Source: Elymus sibiricus | Taxonomy: Eukaryota; Streptophyta; Magnoliopsida; Poales; Poaceae | Length of the DNA stretch: 64,000 nt | Assembly (NCBI GenBank): GCA_039707655.1 | Contig: CM077665.1 | Location: 135,737,148-135,801,147 of the forward strand | Reading direction: 5' to 3' | Shown here: positions 56,531 to 64,000 of the stretch, piece after piece | Position numbering within the stretch: the stretch's first letter is position 1 | Layout of the letters: every line of letters starts with the position of its first letter | The notes under the pieces: generated by a model | The model's input: only the letters and a program-made list of their open reading frames with translations | Database searches by the model: none | Told to the model about the DNA's origin: nothing | Program-made: the position numbers and the translations under genes

Positions 56531-59018
56531 GCATCCTCAAGCTTAATTCCTACTTGTCCTCGAGTTGTTAAATGATAAAACAGAATTTTTGATGTGGAAT
56601 GCTGCCTAACATGTTCATCACATATTCTTTTCTTTTATAGCATGGACATTTGGACTTTTAGATGGCTCAAAGCAATAGTCTAGTTTTGACATAAGGACTT
56701 TAATACTCAAGCATACTAACAAGCAACCATGTCTTTCAAAATATCAACACTAAAGAAAGTTATCCCTAGCCCATCATGCTCAATCATTGATCCATTCATG
56801 AAACACACTCGAATATTAGTTACACCCAATGCTCAAGTACAATCATAGTGCCCCCCTAGTTGGTGCTTTATAAGAGAAGATGGAGACTCAAATAATAATA
56901 AAAATTGCATAAAGTAAATAGATAGGCCCCTCACAGAGGGAAGTAGGGATTTGTAGAGGTGCCAGAGCTCAAGGTTTAAATTGAAAGAGAAAAAATATTT
57001 TGGGTGGCATGCCTTTCCCGTCAACGAAAATGACTGAAATCTTTCAATACCTTTTCATGCTAGATACATCATAGGCGGTTCCCAAACAGAAAATAAAGTT
57101 TATTCCTTTTTCCACCTTTCTTTCACAATCCATGGCTAGCCGTATCCATAGTTGCCCTCCATACAAAAACTTTCCAAGGAATTTATTATTTCACAACATA
57201 AAGTAAATTTCTTTTTCATTTCAGGAATGGGCATCCCTATTATCACCGTACTCTCATGCAATGCCAAATGAATAAACACTCATCTTGAGAATAACACATC
57301 TAGCATGGAATAATATCGGTCACCCCCTTCCGCTTCATGAGCGGTACGAGCACACAAAAAGGAAATTCATTTAGAAAATTAGAGATGGCACATACAAATT
57401 TGCTTAGAATGGCATGGAAATACCGCATATAGGTAGGTATGCTGGACTCATATGGCAAAACTGGGTTTAAGGATTTTGGATGCACAAGTAGTATTTCTAC
57501 TTAGTACATGTGAAGGCTAGCAAATAGATTGAGAAGCAACCAACCAAGAAACGAAATTCTCATAAGCGAGCATTAAGCATAACTAACATCAAATAATGCA
57601 CCATAAGTAGGATGTAATTTCATTGCATAACTATTGACTTTCGTGCTTGCATAGGGAATCAGAAACCTTAATACCAATATTCTTACTAAAGCATAATTAC
57701 TCATCAACATGACTCACATATCACTATCATCATGTCTCAAAACTATTACAAAGAATCAAGTTTAATTTGTCCAATGATCTTCATGAAAGTTTTTATTATA
57801 TCCTTCTTGAATATCTATCACTTTGGGACTAGTTTCATATATTGCCATTGCTTTTGACATGCTCAAATAAATTGAAGTGAAGAACATGAGCATAAAAATT
57901 TCATCTCTCAAAATAATATAAGTGAAGCATGAGAGAATTTCTTCAAAATTTACTAACTCTCAAATTAATCTAAGTGAAGCATGAGAGTATTTCTTCAAAA
58001 AATTAAAAGCACACCGTGCTCAAAAAGATATAAGTGAAGCACTAGAGCAATTCCATAGCTCAAAAGATTTAAGTGAGGCATATAGAGCAATTCTAACAAA
58101 TTATAACATAAGTTGGCTCTCTAAAATAGGTGTATCCAGCAAGGATCCAAGTAAGAAAATAAAAAGCAAAACAAACAAAGACTCAAACAACACAAGATGC
58201 TCCAAGCAAAACTCATGACATGTGACGAATAAAAATATAGCTCCAAGTAAAATATTGATGGTCGTTAGAAGAAAGAGGGGATGCCACTCGGGGCGTCCCC
58301 AAGCTTAGTTGCTTGTTCCTCCTTGGATATTATCTTGGGGTTCTGTAGCATCCCCAATCTTAGGCTCTTTTCACTCCTTATTCCTTCATCCATCATGATC
58401 TAACCCAAAACTTGAAAACTTCAATCACACAAAACATAACAAAACTTCGTGAGGTCCGTTAGTATAATAAAGCAAATCACCACTTTAAGTACTGTTTCAA
58501 ACTCATTCATATTTTATTATTGCATTATACCTAATGTATTCCAAGTTTACCATGGCTTATACCCTCCAATACAAGTCATAGATTCATCAAAATAAGCACA
58601 CAATGCAATGAAAACAGAATCTGTCAAAAACATAACAGTCTGTAGTAATCTGTACTTTAGCCATACTTCTGTAACTCAAAAATTTCTGAAAAATTAGGAC
58701 AACGTACGAAATTTGTATATAAATCGTGTGTAAACAATTCATAATTTTTCGTCGCTTCTATGATTTTTAAATATTCGGCTACTGGACGCAAAAGTTTCTG
58801 TTTTTCAACAAGATCAAATCAACTATCACCCAACATGATCCCAAAGGCTTTACTTGGCACAAACAATAATTAAAACATAAAAACACAATCATAACAGTAG
58901 CATAATTGTGTAAACACTCAAGAACATAAATAAAAAGATAAAAATATATTTTATTCATTGGGTTGCCTCCCAACAAGCGCTATCATTTTATGCCCCTAGC
59001 TAGGCATAATGCAAAGTT
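56531..59018 (-). other. Non-coding internal region of F2
   Basis: 2.5 kb with no credible ORF, collinear in reverse with 3823-6502 of F1. It starts next to the LTR with the polypurine tract complement GCATCCTCAAGCTTAATTCC. It contains repeated ATAAGTGAAGCA-type motifs (57918-58090) and PPT-like CCCCAAGCTTAG at 58300-58311. Confidence 0.65.
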
Positions 59019-61099
59019 TCAAGTATTGTCATCCTTAGTTTTTGCTCCATAGAATGCCCTCGTGATTGATTCATATGGTGGCTTAATTCTTGTTTTAGGG
59101 AAGTGTTCCATAACATTTCTTAGTGGAAATTAAAACTTAATATTCCCTTCTTTCATATCAATCACGACACCTATAGCGTGTAAAAATGGTCTACCTAGTA
59201 CAATGGGACACGACAGATTGCAATCAATATCAAGAACAATAAAATATATGGGAACATAGTTCCTATTGGCAAAAATAAGAACATCATCAATTGTTCCCAA
59301 AGGCTTTTTAATAGTAGATTCCTCCAAGTGCAAATTAAAAGAACATTCTTTGATATTGGTAAGACCAAGCACATCACATAGAGATTTCGGAATGGTGGAA
59401 ACACTAGCACCCAAATCACATAAAGCAAAGCACTCATAATTTTTAATCTTGACTTTAATGGTAGGTTCCCACTCATCATGTAATTTTCTACGAATTGAAA
59501 TCTTTAACTCCAACTTTTCTTCCAAAGATTTCATCATGGCATCAACAATATGTTTAGTAAAAGCTTTATTTTCTTCATAAGCATGAGGTAAATTTATCAT
59601 GGATTGTAGAAAAAAATACATTCAATCAAAGAGCAACTATCATAATTAAAGTCTTTGTAATCCAAAATAGTGGGCACATTACTAGTTAAAGTTTCGACCT
59701 CTCCAAACCCACTTTCGTCAATTGTTTCATCAAGATTTTCACCCTCCAAATCATTGGGAAGCCTTATAGTTAAAGTTGACTGTTCTTCAGTCCCTTTATC
59801 ATCAATTTTAATATTACTAAAAAAGGAATCAATAAAAGAAACACCAATCATTTTATGATCCTCATCATTTTCATGAAAGCAATCACTAGAAAACACTTTT
59901 TCTAAAAATTCTCTTTTAGTTCTAAGCATAGCTGTTCTTTTCTTACTTTCATCCATAGAAACATATAAAGCCTTAATTGATTCATTAATCTTAGGTGGAA
60001 AAGCTTTCAGCTTGAGATTCTCTACATCATTGTAAATTCTATCAATGCTTCTAGACATATCATCAATCTTATTCAACTTTTGTTCTATCGTAACGTTGAA
60101 AACTTTTTGAGCATTGATAAATTCTTTAATAGTACTCTCATGGTCAAAGGGGTTTCTATTATTATTGTAAGAAGAATTACCATAGAAATTACCATAATTA
60201 TTAGAGGAATTTCCAGGAAAAGGCCTAGGATTATAATTACCTCTATAAGCATTGTTGTTAAAATTGTTTCATGAGATGAAATTCACATCAATGGAATCAC
60301 TAGTTTGATCAATCAAACTAGACAAAGGCACATCATTAAGATCAATACGAGCATTTTTACTAGCAACAAACTTCATAAGAGCATCAACTTTTTCACTCAA
60401 AGTACTAATTTCTTCAACCGAATTAACATTTTTACTAGTAGGTGCTCTTTCAGTATGCCATTGCGAATGATTTGCCATAATATTATCTAGAAATTTAGTA
60501 GCTTCTCCCAAAGTAATTTCCATAAAAGTACCACCTGCGGCGGAATCTAAAAGATTTCTAGAGACAAAATTCAGTCCCGCATAAAAATTTTGTATGATCA
60601 TCCAAAGATTTAAACCATGAGTAGGACAATTTCTTAGCATCAATTTCATTCTTTCCCAAGATTGTGCAACATGTTCATGCTCAAGTTGCTTAAAGTTCAT
60701 GATTTGAGTTCTAAGGGAAATAATTTTCGCGGGCAGAAAATACTTAGTAATAAAAGCATCATTGCACTTATCCAAAGAATCGATACTGTTGCCAGGCAAA
60801 GAAGAAAACCAAAATTTTGCACGATCCCGCAAGGAAAAAGGAAATTATTTCAACTTCACAATATCATTGTTCACATCTTTCTTCTTTTGCATATCACACA
60901 ATTCTACAAATGTGTTTAGATGGGACACGGCATCCTCATTAGGACTACCGGAAAATTGATCTTTCATGACAAGATTCAACAAAGCGGCATTAATATCACA
61001 AACCTCCACACTAGTGGTGGAAGGAGCAATCAGAGTGCTAATAAAATCATTATTATTAGTATTGGAAAAATCACATAATTTGGTGTTTTCTTGAGTCAT
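59019..61099 (-). pseudogene. Gag-protease pseudogene of F2
   Basis: It starts at 61099 (MTQENTKLC). A retrotransposon gag domain lies at about 60850-60550: RDRAKFWFSSLPGNSI, FITKYFLPAKI and NFYAGL. TAA at 60845 and a stop at 60269 interrupt the same frame, which goes on through an Asn-rich stretch to 59597. A frameshift near 59620 leads to an aspartic-protease-like region with CDLGASVSTIPKSL and PIVLGRPFL, typical of plant gypsy proteases (the DLGAS variant). A stop at 59130 precedes the final TKDDNT. There is no RT, RNase H or integrase. F1 shares both ends of this ORF but lacks its middle. Confidence 0.8.
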
Positions 61100-61282
61100 C
61101 GTGACTACGCAAACAAGAGATCTGACGAGAAAAGGGCAAACGAGAAAACAAGGCGAATAAAACGGCAAATTGTGAAGTGGGGGAGAAGAAAATGGGAGGC
61201 AAATGGCAAATAATGTAAATTGCAAGGAGATGAGATTTCTGATTAGGAACCCGATGTTGATGACGTCTATCTTGACTTGATC

Positions 61283-61300
61283 CTCCCCGGCAACGGCGCC
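61283..61300 (-). other. Primer-binding site of F2
   Basis: TCCCCGGCAACGGCGCCA, the reverse of F1's tRNA-Asp-type PBS, 11 bases from the 5' LTR. Confidence 0.75.
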
Positions 61301-61311
61301 AGAAATCCTTC

Positions 61312-62893
61312 TTGATGCGGCTGAACTACGTCGTTATTTTCCCCGAAGAGGAAGGGATGATGCAACACAACTACGGTAAGTATTTCCCTCAGTTATGAAA
61401 CCAAGGTTATCGAACCAGTAGGAGGATCACGCAACACTATGTAAACAACACCTGCACACAAAGAACAAATACTTGCAACCCGACGCGTAAGAGAGGTTGT
61501 CAATCTGTCCTCGGTAAAAAGATAGAATTTTTTGTATAAGATTTGATAAATAGATCTTGCAATAACACAAAATAAAATAAGTAAAGAAAAATGGCAGCAA
61601 GGTAATTTTGAGTTTTTGGAAATATAGATCTGAAAACAAACGCAAATAAAAAGATAGATCTGAAAGCAATATGATAAAAGATAGACCCGGGGGACATAGG
61701 TTTCACTAGTGTCTTCTCTCATGAGTATAGCACACGGTGGGTAAACAAATTATTGTTGGGAAATTGATAGAAAATCAAATATTCATGACGATATCCAAGG
61801 CAATGATCATTATATAGGCATCACATCCAAGATTAGTAGACCGAAACGATTCTGCATCTACTACTATTACTCCACACATCGACCGCTATCCAGCATGCAT
61901 ATAGTGTATTAAGTTCATGGAGAAATAGAGTAATGCAATACGAACGATGACACGATATAGACAAGATCTATTTATGTAGGAATAGACCCCATCTTGTTGT
62001 CCTTAATAGCAACGATACATGCGTGCCTCACTGCCCCTTCTGTCACTGGGAGAGGACACCGCAAGATCGAACCCATCACAAAGCACCTCTTCCCATGGCA
62101 AGAAATTTCGATCTAGTTGGCCTAACTAAACCAAAGATTCGAAGAAGAAATATGAGGCTATAAGTAATCATGCATATAATAGATCGAAAGAAGACTCAAA
62201 TAATATTCATGGATAGAAACTGATCATGAACTCAAAATTCATCGGATCCCAACAAACACACCGCAAAAAGTCATTACATCAAATAGATCTCCAAGAGACC
62301 ATTGTATTGAGAATCAAAAATAGAGAGAAGAAGCCATCTAGCTACTGCCTACAGACCCATAGGTCTACGGTGGACTACTCACGCATCAGAGGAGAGGCAC
62401 CAATGAGGATGATGAACCCCTCCGTGATGGTGTTAGATTGGTTTTCGCAGTTCTGGAACTTGTGGCGGCTGGAATTGTGTTTCGTCGACTCCTCTAGGGT
62501 TTCTGGAAAATTTGGGTATTTATAGAGCTGAGAGGCAGTGGAGAGGAGTCCCGAGGAGGGCACAACCCACCAGGGCCTGCCTGGGGCCTTGGGCGCGCCC
62601 TGGTGTCTTCTGACCCCCTCGGCCCTCCTCTGGCCCACTTCCTTGGTCCTCCAGGTGTCTTCTGGCCCAAAAAATATCACCAAAAAGTTTCATGGTGTTT
62701 GGGATTCGTTTGGTACTGATATTTTGCAAAGTAAAAAACAAGCAAAAAAACAGCAACTAGCACTTGGCACTATGTCCATAGGTTAGTCCCAAAAAATGAT
62801 ACAAAGTTGATATAAAATGATTGTAAAACATCCAAAAATGATAATATAACAGCATGGACAATCAAAAATTATATTTACGTTGGAGACGTATCA
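61312..62893 (-). repeat. 5' LTR of F2
   Basis: A 1582-bp full-length LTR, reading TGATACGTCTCC..GCCGCATCA on the minus strand. The flank is GTGCC at 62894-62898; no matching left TSD exists because the far LTR is truncated. Confidence 0.88.
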
Positions 62894-64000
62894 GTGCCAC
62901 GGGACCACCTCTGATAGGGCTGTTGTGCCCCGTTGGCACCGGCGGAGGCTCCGGCGCACCTTCTGCACCTGACCCCCGCCGGGCCTCAGTTGGTCCAGAA
63001 GCCTCTTCACCGTGGGTTTCCTCTTTCTTCATCATTGGCGGAGAGCTTCGCCTGCATAACATGAGGTCAGGCCAAGCTAGGCAGAAAAGTGACGAACACA
63101 GGATCGACGAACAGGGAAGGAGAGGCTCACTCGTCGAGGGGGTACCAACGCATCCTCTTCAGCCCGGCACCCGGGCGTCTGTGGCTCTCGCTTCCCGGGG
63201 TTCACTAGCGCTTCCTCCCGAGACCTCGATGAACGGGCTTGCCTTGCTCGAGGGAGGGTAGGCTGCCCCACGAGCCTCCGGTGAGAGGGCTGCACGCTGC
63301 GGGACCCCAAGCAAAGCCTCCTCGGGATGGTCGCCCCCGTCATCGACCATCCTCGCCTCCTCGGTGTCCTCGCCACCTCGAGGGGACAGCAGCACCTGTA
63401 TCAGATTGTCGCGCGGGCCCGCATGGCCCGTGGGCACCAGTCCCCACTAATCGAAGGACGGCATGCTGGTGTGCATGTCCCCGTGGTTCTTGTAGCGGTA
63501 TATCGGGAGTGCTTCCAGTGGTGGAAATGGCACCTACTCGGCAAGGAGAAGGCATGCCAGCCCTCCTACCATGCTCGGGTCAAGGCAGTCGGCGCTCAGC
63601 CCCATAGGGGCCCCCAGACCCGAGTGGGTACACACTGGATGGGAGCGCTTTTGGAGAGGAGCGACGTGCTTGTGCAAAAACTCCTTCACAACCATCCCCG
63701 TCGTGAGCCCGCCGGCACAGAGCTCCTGCATCCTCGCCATGACTCGTTCCAGTGCGGCGCCCCCAATATCGGCGTGTCCCCACCCGGAGCTTGGTGCTGC
63801 CGGGGCGTTCGGGACCTCAAGAAGGGGGCTGAATTGCTACGCGTCCATGTAGATCCAGCGCTCCCAAAAGTCCTCCACCCCCTCGGGAATCTGCGTATCG
63901 ATGAGGTGCGCGCACGTGTCTGTGGTCATTTGGAGGGACATGCAGCCCGAGCACTTGCCCGCCGCGGTCAGCCTGAGGCGGAAGAACTTTTGAAGGAAGG
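62894..64000 (-). pseudogene. N-terminal part of an antisense gypsy accessory gene, running off the window
   Basis: Read on the minus strand from 64000: FKKFFRLRLTAAGKCSG, then WERWIYMDA, which match the FRHYFSLRL..WVFMDV pattern of B's antisense gene, and later VVKEFLHKHVAPLQKRSHP, which matches B's LVKEFLTQCLAPLQEYSKP. Stops (near 63849, 63534 and 63448) and frame changes show it is dead. It continues beyond the window. It is probably the upstream half of the fragment at 29395-30142, with F2 inserted between, though some sequence was lost at the left junction. Confidence 0.65.

Larger units (their letters stand above)
30143..62893 (-). mobile_element. F2: non-autonomous gypsy-type element carrying the CACTA insertion
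   Basis: Minus-strand relative of F1, about 7.7 kb without later insertions. The 5' LTR is at 61312-62893, the PBS at 61283-61300, a gag-protease pseudogene at 59019-61099 and non-coding DNA at 56531-59018. The 3' LTR (30143-30909 plus 55998-56530) is split by the CACTA. Its outer about 250 bp, expected to start TGATGCGG, are gone, so there is no left TSD. There is no RT or integrase. It landed in a gypsy antisense gene whose two halves now lie 33 kb apart. Confidence 0.8.

Overview
This is plant nuclear DNA, almost certainly from a large, repeat-rich grass genome of the wheat/barley tribe (Triticeae). I found no ordinary single-copy host gene, ribosomal operon, tRNA gene or bacterial-style operon. 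Nearly every base belongs to a transposable element, and the elements are nested inside one another. Most boundaries come from terminal TG..CA repeats, target-site duplications (TSDs), primer-binding sites (PBS) and comparison of disrupted copies with undisrupted copies elsewhere in the window. Family names are given only where I recognise the structure.

Nest 1 (1-28383). The outer layer is a long-LTR Ty3/gypsy element with a chromodomain, called A, on the + strand. The window opens inside its 5' LTR. Three elements sit in it: F1 (1303-8088, non-autonomous gypsy), a solo LTR of the same group (12124-13716), and B (17930-26301, minus-strand gypsy). B in turn holds a miniature Cassandra-type element with 5S rRNA-like LTRs (19735-20416). 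A's gag-pol is complete in domain order but dead. Its two LTRs, joined across the insertions, imply an LTR of about 4.2 kb.

Nest 2 (28384-64000). An LTR fragment (28384-29394) abuts a minus-strand coding fragment whose upstream half lies at 62894-64000. Between the halves is F2 (30143-62893, minus strand), a relative of F1. F2's 3' LTR is split by a 25 kb CACTA-type DNA transposon (30910-55994, 3-bp TSD GTA). The CACTA has no transposase that I can see. It carries a multi-exon gene resembling Ulp1/SUMO proteases and three single-exon ORFs of unknown function. It was later hit by C (32414-37707), a coding-poor relative of B that landed in an exon of the protease-like gene, and by D (44917-55377), a gypsy element.

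Recurring themes are pol-bearing gypsy elements (B, D) with an accessory gene on the antisense strand between pol and the 3' LTR; non-autonomous elements (F1, F2, C) that keep LTR, PBS and PPT but lack pol; and decay by point mutation, microhomology deletion and further insertion. Inferred order of events: A before F1, the solo LTR and B; B before Cassandra; the fragmentary gypsy before F2, before CACTA, before C and D.
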